Positions 1 to 9,084 are shown, counted from the stretch's first letter. The stretch: DNA of 48,673 nt from Rhodospirillaceae bacterium (GCA_902557845.1 CACEBX010000005.1:1-48673); one strand, 5' to 3'. Numbers and translations are program-made. Notes: generated by a model from the sequence alone, not told the origin.

Positions 1-1
1 G

Positions 2-1003
2 CTCCCAATTTTAGGAATAAAAATTAATAACCTTTTAAAACAGTCAGAAACTAGAAATAGAAAAATAGTAAAATTATCTTCTTTTTACGTAAGCCTCGGC
101 ATAATTTCAATGTTCTTACTTTTTTGTTTAACGGCCATCTTGCTAAGAGCAATCGGAATAAACCTTGGATGGGGAATGCAATTTCAAAGTCCTATTTTTC
201 TAATTTTTTTAATTATTTTATTACTTTTATTTTCTATAATTGCCTTTGATTTAATTAAAATTAATTTTTTACAAAAGTATATGAAAATAAGCTTTTTAGA
301 AAATCAAGTTTTAAAAAACAATATTTTTATTAGTAATTTTTTCACAGGTATTTTAAGTACATTATTAGCTACCCCTTGTACAGCACCCCTAGTCGGAACT
401 GCTATATCCTTCGCATTATCTCAAAGCTATGGACTTTCTATTATAATTTTTTTATTAATGGGACTAGGAAAGTCTGTGCCTTATATTATTTTTATATTTA
501 GACCTAGTATTCTTTGGCACCTTCCTAAGTCAGGAGTTTGGACTAAATATTTTAAGGCTTTTACAGGAGTTCTTTTAATAATATCTTTAATTTGGTTAAG
601 CAGTCTATTAATAAAGCATTATCCTGGATATCAATTAAATGAGTCTGCAGCCTATAATTCCAAAGGCAAATGGCAAGAATTTAATAAAGATAAATTAACT
701 TATTATATAAATAATAAAGAGAAGGTTTTTATTGATGTTACAGCAGATTGGTGTCTAAATTGTAAAGTAAATAAGAAGTTAGTATTAGAAAATAAAGAGG
801 TGCTAGAAGTTTTTAAAAAAAATAATATTAAGTTAATGAGAGCAGACTGGACATTTCCCGATAAAAATATCCTTGATTTCTTACAATCTTACAACAAATA
901 TGGAATACCTTTTAATATATTTTTTTCAGAAAAAAATAAAAATGGTTTTATTTTTAACGAGATTTTGAATAAAACTCAATTAATTAAAATACTTTCAGAC
1001 TAA
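2..1003 (+). CDS. dsbD: DsbD/ScsB-like thiol:disulfide interchange protein (5' end outside window)
   Basis: The C-terminal part of an inner-membrane protein that passes electrons from cytoplasmic thioredoxin to periplasmic thiols. The frame is open from base 2, well before the first ATG at 110, and the residues there already align with the family, so the gene starts off the left edge. Several hydrophobic segments are followed by the ATPCTAP motif, the hallmark cysteine of the DsbD transmembrane domain. A thioredoxin-like domain follows, with the motif DVTADWCLNCKVN, whose CLNC is the CxxC redox site, and then RADWT. This arrangement matches the ScsB/DsbD branch of alphaproteobacteria. The stop codon directly abuts that of the convergent rnhA. 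Family assignment is confident; whether it serves DsbC, cytochrome c maturation or peroxide defence cannot be seen here. Confidence 0.85.
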   Translation, partial: LPILGIKINNLLKQSETRNRKIVKLSSFYVSLGIISMFLLFCLTAILLRAIGINLGWGMQFQSPIFLIFLIILLLLFSIIAFDLIKINFLQKYMKISFLENQVLKNNIFISNFFTGILSTLLATPCTAPLVGTAISFALSQSYGLSIIIFLLMGLGKSVPYIIFIFRPSILWHLPKSGVWTKYFKAFTGVLLIISLIWLSSLLIKHYPGYQLNESAAYNSKGKWQEFNKDKLTYYINNKEKVFIDVTADWCLNCKVNKKLVLENKEVLEVFKKNNIKLMRADWTFPDKNILDFLQSYNKYGIPFNIFFSEKNKNGFIFNEILNKTQLIKILSD

Positions 1004-1465
1004 TCACAGATTAGATATTTTTAAATCTATTGCTTTGTTAGCAAGCATATCAGCTTTTTCATTACCAAAATTACCGTCATGTGCTTTTACCCAATACCAT
1101 TTTATATTATGATAGTTATTTAAAAAATCTAATTCTTTCCAGAGGTCAACATTTTTAACTAATTTTTTTTGTTTATTATTCCAATTATTTTTTTTCCAAG
1201 CGTTTATCCATAAAGTTATACCTTGTTTTAAATAATTACTATCCGTATAAACTTCCAAATATTCCTTATCTTGAAAAAGCTTAAGTGCTTGAATGGAGGC
1301 AGTTAATTCCATACGGTTATTTGTGGTACTTATTTCATACCCAAAAATTTCTTTTTTTGAAGAATTATTTAAAATGATATAGGCTCCCCAACCGCCTTCT
1401 CCTGGGTTTCCTTTGCAGGCTCCATCTGTATATATAGTTATAACTTCTTTTTTTTCTTGTTCCAT
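1004..1465 (-). CDS. rnhA: Ribonuclease HI
   Basis: Endonuclease that cuts the RNA strand of RNA-DNA hybrids (R-loops, primers). The 153-residue length is normal. The catalytic set is complete: D14 in YTDGACKGNPG, E53 in NNRMELTA, D75 in VYTDSNYL and D139 in NEKADMLANKA, with H129 on the loop before it. The start ATG at 1465 gives the usual few residues before the first strand. It stands alone, convergent with the dsbD-like gene and divergent from the lipoprotein at 1529. A second RNase H (rnhB) lies at 12257-12814. Confidence 0.95.
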   Translation of the reverse strand: MEQEKKEVITIYTDGACKGNPGEGGWGAYIILNNSSKKEIFGYEISTTNNRMELTASIQALKLFQDKEYLEVYTDSNYLKQGITLWINAWKKNNWNNKQKKLVKNVDLWKELDFLNNYHNIKWYWVKAHDGNFGNEKADMLANKAIDLKISNL

Positions 1466-1466
1466 A

Positions 1467-1496
1467 TTGCTAAATTACATATCTCTAGTTTATAAT
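1467..1496 (+). promoter_or_regulatory. Possible sigma70 promoter for the lipoprotein-dadA pair
   Basis: TTGCTA (1467-1472) and a perfect TATAAT (1491-1496) are separated by 18 nt in the 63-bp divergent gap between rnhA and the lipoprotein. Transcription would start near 1503, leaving a leader of about 26 nt that contains AAGGA before the ATG at 1529. The -35 matches only 4 of 6 positions and the region is very AT-rich, so this is tentative. Confidence 0.4.
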
Positions 1497-1528
1497 ATAA
1501 TATATATTAAATTTAAAAAGGAAAAGAA

Positions 1529-2047
1529 ATGAGACTAAATTATTATGCAGGATTAGCAATAATTCTTTTCTTTTTTTCTTCATGTTCTAATTTTAATAAT
1601 ATATTTAATGATGAAAAAAAGGTAGATATATCCGAAAAAAACTCTAATTTAGCAAAAACTTGTCCTGATTATTATATACCAGAAGAAACTAAATATTTAC
1701 TTAACAAAACAAAAGAGAAAGTTCTTAAAATAAGTGGAGTCAAACTTACTTGTAAAATAGTTAAAACTACAAAAGAAAAAAAAAATGATAAAATAGTTAT
1801 AAATCAAACTATTTATTATCAGGTTTTAAAGAAAAAAATTAGACTTAGTAAAAATAATAACTATGTTTATATAGCTTTAGTAGATAAAAAAAATAATAAT
1901 ATAAATGCCAAAATTTTATCAAAAATTAATCTAGGATCTTATAAAGAAATTAAAGGCAACATATACTTTAAAAATGATAATACTTTTCAAATTAGTAATA
2001 ATGAAAAAAATAAAAACCTTACTTTTTACTATGGTTTTCAAAAATAA
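1529..2047 (+). CDS. Putative lipoprotein of unknown function
   Basis: A 172-residue protein with a short hydrophobic signal (residues 7-16) ending in FFSSC, a lipobox-like site with Cys19 as the likely lipidated residue. It should therefore be exported and membrane-anchored. The mature part has a CP-containing segment near residue 45, a second cysteine in LTCKIV, and is lysine- and asparagine-rich with predicted beta character. The pattern (CP near the start, a second Cys about 30 residues on, an aromatic-G-F end) reminds me of small alphaproteobacterial lipoproteins of unknown role, but I cannot name the family. AAGGA lies just upstream of the ATG. dadA follows after 18 nt, so the two are probably co-transcribed. 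Confidence 0.65.
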   Translation: MRLNYYAGLAIILFFFSSCSNFNNIFNDEKKVDISEKNSNLAKTCPDYYIPEETKYLLNKTKEKVLKISGVKLTCKIVKTTKEKKNDKIVINQTIYYQVLKKKIRLSKNNNYVYIALVDKKNNNINAKILSKINLGSYKEIKGNIYFKNDNTFQISNNEKNKNLTFYYGFQK

Positions 2048-2065
2048 TTACTTACAATATTTAAT

Positions 2066-3232
2066 ATGAGAGCATTAGTTATAGGAGCAGGTATATCCGG
2101 TGTAACCTCTGCATATTTCTTATCACAAAATAATATAGATGTTACATTAGTTGAAAGCAGAAGGTACCCTGCAATGGCAACTAGCTATGCAAATGGAGGT
2201 CAACTATCTGCTAGTAATGCAGAAGCATGGAATAGCTGGTATAATGTAAAAACAGGATTAAATTCATTTTTTAGTAGTAGTCATTCTTCTGTAATAGTTA
2301 ACCCTACTCCTTCTGTTAGAAAACTATTGTGGTTTTTTAAATTTATTCAAAATATTAAAAATAGTGAAACTATAACTTTTAATATATGCAAAATGGCTGT
2401 AAAAAGTATTAAACTTTATGATGAGATAGCTAAAAGAGAAAGCTTAGAATTTAATAAATTAGATAAGGGAATTATTCATCTATATATGAATGAAAAGCAT
2501 ACAGAGAATGCAGAGCATATAAATAAAATTTATAATAAAGCAGGTCTAAAAAGGTTTCAAATTACTCATGAAGAACTTTATAAGTTGGAACCAGCTTTAA
2601 AAAATAAAAAATTAAATAGTATTTTTTATACTCCTAGTGATAAAAGTGGCGATATTCATAAATTTTGTAGAGACTTAACGGAAAAAATGATTAAAAAAGG
2701 AAAATTAAAGCTATTAAATTATAATGTAGATAACCTAAAAGAACTTTCAGAACAATATGATTTAATTATAATTTGTGCAGGAGTTTATTCTAGGTTTTTG
2801 GCAAAAACAATAGGGGATTACCTAAATATTTATCCAGTAAAGGGATATTCAATTACTATAAATAACCCTGGTTACAACACACCTACTGTTAGTTTGTTAG
2901 ATGATTTTAAGAAAATAGTTACATCTAGATTGGGTAATGATAGACTAAGAGTTGCAGGTTTTGCAGAGTTTAATGGCTATAATTTAGATATTATACAGAG
3001 CAGAATAAGGCCACTTATAAAGTGGTGTACTGAAATGTTTCCTAACATTAATACAAATGATATTAAGCCATGGGCAGGTCTTAGACCAATGACTCCAAAC
3101 ATGCTTCCAATAGTTAAAAAGAGTAAAAACAACTCTAAAGTTTGGTATAATACCGGACATGGACATCTAGGATGGACCCTAAGTGCTTATACTGCTAAAG
3201 AGATAGTTGATAAGATTATTAAAAGCTATTAG
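2066..3232 (+). CDS. dadA: D-amino acid dehydrogenase (FAD-dependent, DadA family)
   Basis: Flavoprotein that oxidises D-amino acids to 2-oxo acids and passes electrons to the respiratory chain. The N-terminus has the Rossmann FAD motif GAGISG followed by an acidic residue at the end of strand 2 (LVES). Family motifs follow: TSYANGGQLS, DKSGDIHKFC, YPVKGYS, and near the C-terminus GLRPMTPNMLPIV and NTGHGHLGWTL. At 388 residues it is slightly shorter than the usual 410-430, in line with the compact genome. Its stop overlaps the stop of the convergent atpF by 4 nt. The broader glycine/D-amino-acid oxidase family is certain; substrate range is inferred. Confidence 0.87.
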   Translation: MRALVIGAGISGVTSAYFLSQNNIDVTLVESRRYPAMATSYANGGQLSASNAEAWNSWYNVKTGLNSFFSSSHSSVIVNPTPSVRKLLWFFKFIQNIKNSETITFNICKMAVKSIKLYDEIAKRESLEFNKLDKGIIHLYMNEKHTENAEHINKIYNKAGLKRFQITHEELYKLEPALKNKKLNSIFYTPSDKSGDIHKFCRDLTEKMIKKGKLKLLNYNVDNLKELSEQYDLIIICAGVYSRFLAKTIGDYLNIYPVKGYSITINNPGYNTPTVSLLDDFKKIVTSRLGNDRLRVAGFAEFNGYNLDIIQSRIRPLIKWCTEMFPNINTNDIKPWAGLRPMTPNMLPIVKKSKNNSKVWYNTGHGHLGWTLSAYTAKEIVDKIIKSY

Positions 3233-3720
3233 TTTAATATTTTTTTAGTTTGCTCAATGGAGTCTTGCATAATTACATGCTGATTACTGTCACTAATTTT
3301 ATCTCTTAAAACTGTTTCAGCAATAGAGGATGCTTTAGAAACAATATCTAACTTGATTTCTTTAATAGCTTGGTTTTCTATTACTTTAATTTTCTCAGTT
3401 GCCTCTTTTTCTAATAACTCTATTTGAGTTTCAATTTTTTTTGTATTTTCACGTAAAATTTCATAAGATTTATTTTTACTATTATCAATAATTTCTTTTA
3501 TTACCAAGTCTAAATCTTGAATTTTTTTTGTTTCTAAAACAAGTAACTCTTTCGCGTCACTATGTAATTTTTTTGCTTCATCAATTTCATTTTTTATTTC
3601 TAGTACTTTATTGTCTAAAAAATCAGTAAACTTTTTAAATATTAATTTTCCAAAAAGTAAAAAAAATAGTATGAAAGAGATAGCTACCCATATTTGAGGA
3701 TCAGAAAAATCAATTTCCAT
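3229..3720 (-). CDS. atpF: ATP synthase F0 subunit b
   Basis: Peripheral-stalk subunit linking F0 to F1. One N-terminal membrane helix (about residues 9-27, IWVAISFILFFLLFGKLIF) is followed by a long charged amphipathic coiled coil to residue 163. It is the last of five F0 genes and follows the related b' gene with a 1-nt gap; paired b and b' genes are typical of alphaproteobacteria and phototrophs. The F1 genes are not in the window, as is usual for alphaproteobacteria, where they form a separate operon. Confidence 0.9.
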   Translation of the reverse strand: MEIDFSDPQIWVAISFILFFLLFGKLIFKKFTDFLDNKVLEIKNEIDEAKKLHSDAKELLVLETKKIQDLDLVIKEIIDNSKNKSYEILRENTKKIETQIELLEKEATEKIKVIENQAIKEIKLDIVSKASSIAETVLRDKISDSNQHVIMQDSIEQTKKILN

Positions 3721-3721
3721 A

Positions 3722-4297
3722 TCAAATTTCTTTCATTTTTGAAGTTTCTTGTTTGATAAAATCTATGTCACTTTTACTGAGACCTTTGCCTATCACCTTT
3801 TCAAGAATACTAGAAGATAAATTTATTGATACACTGTTAACTTCATTTTCAATATTTTTTTTATATTCTTTTACTTCATTTTCTGCTTTATTAATCTTTT
3901 GGATTATTCTCTTCTTAACAGTATCTAATTGTAAATTAAATTCATGGCTGGCTTTCTCTACGGCATTCTTTCTATTTTCATATGCCTGATTTTTAGCATG
4001 AAGAACTTTTGACTCGTAATCTAGCACCATTTTTTCTATCTGTTCTTTTAGTAACTCAGATCTTTCTATATCATTTGCTATTTTATTCTTTCTAAGTCTA
4101 ATATTATCTCTAATTCTTGGAAGGATCAAAAAATTCATACATATGTATAATAATAAAAAAGTAATGACTAACCAGAATAATTGAGAAGGGAATGTTTCAG
4201 CATTAAACTGAGGCATTCCCTCTGCAGATAAGGTATTTTTAGATAAAAATAAAGTAACTAAATAAATTAATATTAGTTTTTTTTTTTTAAATAGCAT
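3722..4297 (-). CDS. atpF2: ATP synthase F0 subunit b'
   Basis: Second peripheral-stalk subunit, forming a heterodimer with b. The family motif GMPQFNAETFPSQLFWL is followed by the membrane helix (about residues 39-57) and a long coiled coil. Before the motif there is a basic and hydrophobic stretch (KKKKLILIYLVTLFL) ending near TLSAEG that looks like a signal peptide. Such an extension exists in some b' proteins; whether it is cleaved is unknown. It sits 2 nt after atpE. The choice between b and b' rests on the GMPQ-TFP motif and gene order. Confidence 0.88.
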   Translation of the reverse strand: MLFKKKKLILIYLVTLFLSKNTLSAEGMPQFNAETFPSQLFWLVITFLLLYICMNFLILPRIRDNIRLRKNKIANDIERSELLKEQIEKMVLDYESKVLHAKNQAYENRKNAVEKASHEFNLQLDTVKKRIIQKINKAENEVKEYKKNIENEVNSVSINLSSSILEKVIGKGLSKSDIDFIKQETSKMKEI

Positions 4298-4299
4298 AA

Positions 4300-4527
4300 T
4301 TAGAATGCAAAGAGTATGAGAAATGCAATTAATAACGCGAATAATGCTATAGCTTCTGTAAGTGCAAAACCTAATAAAACATTTCCAAAAACTTTTGGAG
4401 CTGCCGATGGGTTTCTTATTGCTGCAGATACATAGGCAGCAAATATATTACCAATTCCGATACCTGCACCTGCAAGTGCTATTGTTGCTAATCCTGCTCC
4501 TATCAATTTTGCTGCTTCTACTTCCAT
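4300..4527 (-). CDS. atpE: ATP synthase F0 subunit c
   Basis: Rotor-ring proteolipid. The 75 residues form two membrane helices around the polar loop RNPSAAP (R38-N39-P40), with a glycine-rich first helix (AGAGIGIGN). The ion-binding carboxylate is E58 in FALTEAIAL. There is no Ser or Thr directly after it, which argues for protons rather than sodium. The mRNA has a clear AAAGGA site about 7 nt before the ATG, stronger than its neighbours', fitting the high copy number of c in the complex. Confidence 0.95.
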   Translation of the reverse strand: MEVEAAKLIGAGLATIALAGAGIGIGNIFAAYVSAAIRNPSAAPKVFGNVLLGFALTEAIALFALLIAFLILFAF

Positions 4528-4548
4528 TTTATATCCTTTCTTAAATAA

Positions 4549-5286
4549 TTAATGATGTAAGTGTAATGCATCGTTTAAATATAAACAACACAATATAGTA
4601 AATACATAAGCTTGTAATACGGCTATCATTATTTCAAATCCAGTTAGTATTACAACTAGTAATAAAGGTGCCCAACCCCCTAAAAATCCTAATAATACAA
4701 TAAAGGATGCAAAAACTTTTAACATTGTATGGCCTGCCATCATATTAGCAAATAATCTTAAACTCAAACTAATAGGTCTTACAAAGTAAGAAATTACTTC
4801 TATAGGTATTAAAATAGGTAAAAGCGCATATGGAACTCCACTAGGTACAAAGAACTTTAAAAAACCCATTCCATGTTTAGCCAAACCTATTAGTGTAACA
4901 GCTAAAAAAATAAATCCCGCTAAACCAAAAGTAACTATAATATGGCTTGTATATGTGAAATTATAGGGAACCATACCTAAAATATTTCCAAATAAAATAA
5001 ATAAAAATAAAGTAAAAATAAAAGGAAAAAAAACTTTTCCTCCACTACCTACATTATCTCTAACCATACTAGCTACAAAGTCATAAGACATTTCTACTAA
5101 AACTTGTAATCTTCCTGGGATATTAGGATTTTTCCCTGAACCCAAATAAAAAATTACAGTTGCTACTAAAATAGATAGAATCATTGATAAGGCTGAATTT
5201 GTGAAAGAAATATCAATGCCTTCTAATTTAATTTCATAAAGGTTAGAAATTTCAAATTGATGTAGAGGTCCCTTATCTGCTGCCAT
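4549..5286 (-). CDS. atpB: ATP synthase F0 subunit a
   Basis: Stator subunit forming the proton half-channels against the c-ring. The 245-residue protein has about five to six hydrophobic helices. The essential arginine is R177 in PISLSLRLFANMMAGHT, and the C-terminal helix carries the conserved Q and Y in VLQAYVFTIL. It starts MAADKGPLHQF, close to other alphaproteobacterial a subunits. It lies 11 nt after atpI and 21 nt before atpE. Confidence 0.95.
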   Translation of the reverse strand: MAADKGPLHQFEISNLYEIKLEGIDISFTNSALSMILSILVATVIFYLGSGKNPNIPGRLQVLVEMSYDFVASMVRDNVGSGGKVFFPFIFTLFLFILFGNILGMVPYNFTYTSHIIVTFGLAGFIFLAVTLIGLAKHGMGFLKFFVPSGVPYALLPILIPIEVISYFVRPISLSLRLFANMMAGHTMLKVFASFIVLLGFLGGWAPLLLVVILTGFEIMIAVLQAYVFTILCCLYLNDALHLHH

Positions 5287-5297
5287 ATTATTTTCCG

Positions 5298-5582
5298 TTA
5301 TTTAAAATATCCATATTTTTTTAAGCTTTTATACATATTGTAAAAACCCACAATTGTTCCTACAATAAAAAAGATTATAAACATTAATGGTTTCGTTTGT
5401 AAATAATTATCAATCAATAAACCTAAAAAAACTCCTAACCCTATACCAGTTATTAATTCAATGCTTATATTCATAGCCATACTGTAAAATTTAGGATTAA
5501 TTTCATTATTAGATGATAATATTTTTTTATTTTTATTCTTTAACTCTTTAATTTTAAGGTCAATTTCTTTTAATTTATTCAT
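5298..5582 (-). CDS. atpI: ATP synthase protein I (AtpI, F0 assembly factor)
   Basis: Small membrane protein thought to help assemble the c-ring. A charged N-terminal segment rich in Lys is followed by two hydrophobic helices (GIGLGVFLGLLIDNYL and PLMFIIFFIVGTIVGFYN), the AtpI/AtpQ layout of alphaproteobacteria. I take the ATG at 5582 (94 residues); a TTG 21 nt upstream would extend it into the end of smc without adding conserved sequence. No good ribosome-binding site is seen; the ATG lies 7 nt after the smc stop, so translational coupling to smc is likely. Confidence 0.85.
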   Translation of the reverse strand: MNKLKEIDLKIKELKNKNKKILSSNNEINPKFYSMAMNISIELITGIGLGVFLGLLIDNYLQTKPLMFIIFFIVGTIVGFYNMYKSLKKYGYFK

Positions 5583-5589
5583 TATATAT

Positions 5590-8500
5590 TTATTCTGCCG
5601 CAAATTCAGGTTCTAGTTTATCCAAATTAACAGATACTAGCTTAGAAACACCTGGTTCACTCATAGTTACTCCATAAATCTTGTTCATATAGCCCATTGT
5701 AATTTTATTATGCGTAACTATTAAAAACTTTTTATTAGTAATATTAGAAGAATCTTTTAGTAAATTACAAAACCTTTCAACATTAAAGTCATCTAAAGGA
5801 GCATCCACCTCATCTAAAATACAAATAGGAGTTTGTCTATTTATAAAAGTAGAGAAAATTAAGGCCAATGATGCTAGCGCTTTCTCACCTCCTGATAAAA
5901 GTGAAAGTCTTTGTAATTTTTTTCCAGGAGGAGAAACCATCAGTTCTAGTCCAGCTTCTAGAGGATCTTCTGAGTCTGTAAGTTCAAGATAAGCTTTTCC
6001 TCCATCGAAAAGTTTTTTAAATAAGTCAGAGAAAGTATTATTTATATTTGTAAAAGTATTTAAGACCCTATTTCTAGCTTCTTTATTAAGTTCCTCTATA
6101 GCCTTTTCCAATTTCTTTGCCGCATTGTTAAGATCTTTTTCTTCTATTAGAATATCATTAATTTTATTTTCTAAATCATTCAGTTCTTTTTCTGCGGATA
6201 AATTTATATCATCTACAGTATCAATTTTATTTTTTAAATTTCTTAAGGTTGCTTCCTCATTTTTAATATTAATATAAGAAAAATCACGGTCATTAATATT
6301 ATTATTTATTATTTCTTTTGTTAGCCTTAAGTCAGCTTCTACTCTATCTATTTCTGTTTTAATTGAGGAATCTAGTTGTTCTAATTGTGTCTCTTTTCGT
6401 ATATTATCCTCTTTTAGTTCATCCAATTTAAACTTAATATTTGTATATTTTTTTAATACTGACTCTAATTCAGATTTGTTTTCATAAATAAGTTTTTCCA
6501 AATTTTTCATTTTTTCTTTATTCTCATTAATACTTTTTTCTAAATCTTTAATTTTAAGCTCAGAGTCATTTGGTTTTGATAATAGTATATTTTCATCATA
6601 ATCAGCTTTTTTTATATCATCATTTAGAGTAAGAAGGATATTTTGAGTATTTTTTATTTGTTTTTGTGTGGCATTTATTTCTTCTTCTATTTTTTCTTTT
6701 CTTATAGTTTCTTCATTTATTTGTTTTTTATTTATTTCAAACTCAATCCTAAAGTTCTCAAATTTATTTTTTATAAAGGAATTCTCCTTATTTTTAATTG
6801 ATACACTTTTTTTTAAATTAACTATAAAGCCACTTTCTTTAGTTATGATACTTTCCAATGATTTAATATCAGAATTTATTACTTTTTCATGTTGTATTTT
6901 ATCAGCTATGAGATTCTTTTCTTTATTAATTTCTTCAAAATGCATTTCTTTTTTATTTGTTTTTAGAAGTAATTCTTTTTCTATATCAATTAAGTTAGCA
7001 TTGTTAGACATTATAAAAGCATCATTATCTTCAATTTTCTTTATAATTTCCTTTATTTCTAATTCAATTTTTTTAAACTTTTTATCTATAAGGTCTTTAA
7101 TATTATTAAGCTTATCAATTTTAATGGTCTCACTTTTAAGTTCTTTTTCTAGGTCAATTAGTTTTGTGGTGCTGATAATCCTCTTATATGTAATAGTTTT
7201 ACTTCCATCCTTAATAAACAAACCATCCCATCTCCACAACTTTCCATTTTTAGACACTAATATTTGTCCTGGCTTCAAATCTTTCTGAAACTTTATTCCG
7301 TCCTCTTTATTATTTACTATTCCTACATGAGATAAAAATAATTGAATTTCTTTTGGTCCTTTTACATATTTAGATGCAGGTACTACTTTCTCTGGTAAAG
7401 CATAAGTTTTTTCAGAACCTACGTTATTCCATATAACTGATGATTTATTATCATTAGATGCCTCTATTCCATCTCCAAGGGCAAGATAAAAGGCTAATTG
7501 GAAATTTTTATCAACAATTATATTTTTCAAAATATTTTTATTGGTATTTTTAAAACCTAATGAGCTATAAACAGATATTTGATTTTTTATGTTAAAAATT
7601 TTTTTATTTTGCTGTTCTATTTGTTGTGCTAACTTTTCTTTATCTTTGCTGACTGTTAGGGATAACGTATTGAATTCTTTTAATTTTTCCTTGTTTTTAT
7701 CTAGCTTAATTTTTAATTCTTTATTTTCATTAGTGATTTTAAATTTATTTTTATCAATATCTAGAAAATAGTCTGTAGTTTTATAAGTAGTTTCTTTTTT
7801 ATTTAATGATTTTTTTAATATATTTATTTCAGTATTAAGTTCTGTAAGTTTTTTCTGCAGCAATAGTTTTTCATATTCTTTATTTGTTACTATCTCTTTT
7901 TTATTAATTAATTTAGAAGAGTCAAGTTGCAGAACCTCAGTCGAGGTTGAAAGTTCTTCTTTTAGTTTACTATATTCATCTTCTTTATTTTTATAACTCT
8001 TATCACTATTAACATTTACATAATTTATTAATTCATTATCTAGTTGATTTAACCTTGATAAGGAGTTTTCAAGTATTTCATTTTGAAATCCTTGATTTTT
8101 CTTTATTTGCTCTTTTAGATTTTTTAAAGACTCTAATTGTTTTGCATTATTAATAATTTCAATATTAATCTTTTCTATACTATTTACTTTATCAAGGTTT
8201 TCTTGATTTATTATTCTACTTTCTTCCTGCAGCTTATTTAGGCCTTTTGAAACACTAACTTTTACTTTTTCTAATTCTTCAAGAGAGGTACTTTTTTCTG
8301 CAAGTTTTTTAGAAACTTCTTCTAAGTTATTTTTTATTTTTTTACTATTAAGCGTTGCTTTTTGTAATTTCGCAAAAGCTATTTCTTTATTAAGTTTTAA
8401 TATTTTATCGTTTGTTTCTTTATATTTTCTTGCGGTATCTGCTTGTTTTTTTAGCTTTGAGAGCCTTTCTTTATTATCTAATAAGATATCTGAAAGTCTT

Positions 8501-9084
8501 GAAAGATTTCTCTTTGTTGCTTCCAGTTTATTAATACTTTCTGTTTTTCTTGCGCTTATTCCTGATATACCTGCGGCTTCATCTAATATTTTTCTTCTTT
8601 CAGCAGGTTTTTGTATAATAAGATTTCCAACAGACCCTTGGTCAATTATATTAGATGCTCTCGAACCTGAGGACAAGTCTGCAAACAAAAACTGAACATC
8701 CTTAGCCCTTACTTCCTTGCCATTAATTCTATATGTTGATCCAGTATCTCTTATAATTTGTCTTTCAACCTCAATACTTCCAGACTTTACATGCTTTTTA
8801 CAAGAAGATGATATGTCTTTAGTGTCTACTTTAAGAAATAGAGTTACAGCTGCAATGTTTTTAGAAGCTTTAGTTGTACTACCACTAAAAATAATGTCAT
8901 TCATTCCGGAACCTCTTAAGCTTTTGGAAGAGTTTTCACCCATTACCCATTTTATTGCTTCAACTACATTGGACTTTCCAGAGCCATTTGGTCCTATAAT
9001 TCCATTTAAGCCGCAATCAAAAGATAAAGTAGTCTCATCAGAGAAAGATTTAAATCCTAATAATTTTATTTTACTAATATACAA
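5590..9084 (-). CDS. smc: Chromosome segregation protein SMC
   Basis: Condensin ATPase that organises and segregates the chromosome. The 1164 residues follow the full SMC plan: N-terminal Walker A GPNGSGKSN (31-39), a long coiled coil, a hinge at about 505-630, a second coiled coil, then the signature LSLLSGGEKA (about 1055-1065) and Walker B ICILDEVDAPLDD (about 1085-1100). The start is TTG at 9084: the family begins immediately before YISKIKLLGFKSF, there is no in-frame ATG nearby, and AAGGTG lies 4 nt upstream of the TTG. Gene order dciA-dsbA-smc matches other alphaproteobacteria as I recall them; continuation into the F0 genes 7 nt downstream is notable. Confidence 0.96.
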   Translation of the reverse strand: MYISKIKLLGFKSFSDETTLSFDCGLNGIIGPNGSGKSNVVEAIKWVMGENSSKSLRGSGMNDIIFSGSTTKASKNIAAVTLFLKVDTKDISSSCKKHVKSGSIEVERQIIRDTGSTYRINGKEVRAKDVQFLFADLSSGSRASNIIDQGSVGNLIIQKPAERRKILDEAAGISGISARKTESINKLEATKRNLSRLSDILLDNKERLSKLKKQADTARKYKETNDKILKLNKEIAFAKLQKATLNSKKIKNNLEEVSKKLAEKSTSLEELEKVKVSVSKGLNKLQEESRIINQENLDKVNSIEKINIEIINNAKQLESLKNLKEQIKKNQGFQNEILENSLSRLNQLDNELINYVNVNSDKSYKNKEDEYSKLKEELSTSTEVLQLDSSKLINKKEIVTNKEYEKLLLQKKLTELNTEINILKKSLNKKETTYKTTDYFLDIDKNKFKITNENKELKIKLDKNKEKLKEFNTLSLTVSKDKEKLAQQIEQQNKKIFNIKNQISVYSSLGFKNTNKNILKNIIVDKNFQLAFYLALGDGIEASNDNKSSVIWNNVGSEKTYALPEKVVPASKYVKGPKEIQLFLSHVGIVNNKEDGIKFQKDLKPGQILVSKNGKLWRWDGLFIKDGSKTITYKRIISTTKLIDLEKELKSETIKIDKLNNIKDLIDKKFKKIELEIKEIIKKIEDNDAFIMSNNANLIDIEKELLLKTNKKEMHFEEINKEKNLIADKIQHEKVINSDIKSLESIITKESGFIVNLKKSVSIKNKENSFIKNKFENFRIEFEINKKQINEETIRKEKIEEEINATQKQIKNTQNILLTLNDDIKKADYDENILLSKPNDSELKIKDLEKSINENKEKMKNLEKLIYENKSELESVLKKYTNIKFKLDELKEDNIRKETQLEQLDSSIKTEIDRVEADLRLTKEIINNNINDRDFSYINIKNEEATLRNLKNKIDTVDDINLSAEKELNDLENKINDILIEEKDLNNAAKKLEKAIEELNKEARNRVLNTFTNINNTFSDLFKKLFDGGKAYLELTDSEDPLEAGLELMVSPPGKKLQRLSLLSGGEKALASLALIFSTFINRQTPICILDEVDAPLDDFNVERFCNLLKDSSNITNKKFLIVTHNKITMGYMNKIYGVTMSEPGVSKLVSVNLDKLEPEFAAE

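Noticed and set aside
110-112. ATG at 110 as the start of the DsbD-like gene
   Set aside because: The frame is open from base 2 and the upstream residues align with the DsbD transmembrane region.
6668-7288. 206-codon open frame on the plus strand inside smc
   Set aside because: It is antisense to the smc coiled coil; a Ser/Phe/Ile/Leu-rich product is what Lys/Glu/Asn-rich coding gives on the reverse strand. No family match or start signals.
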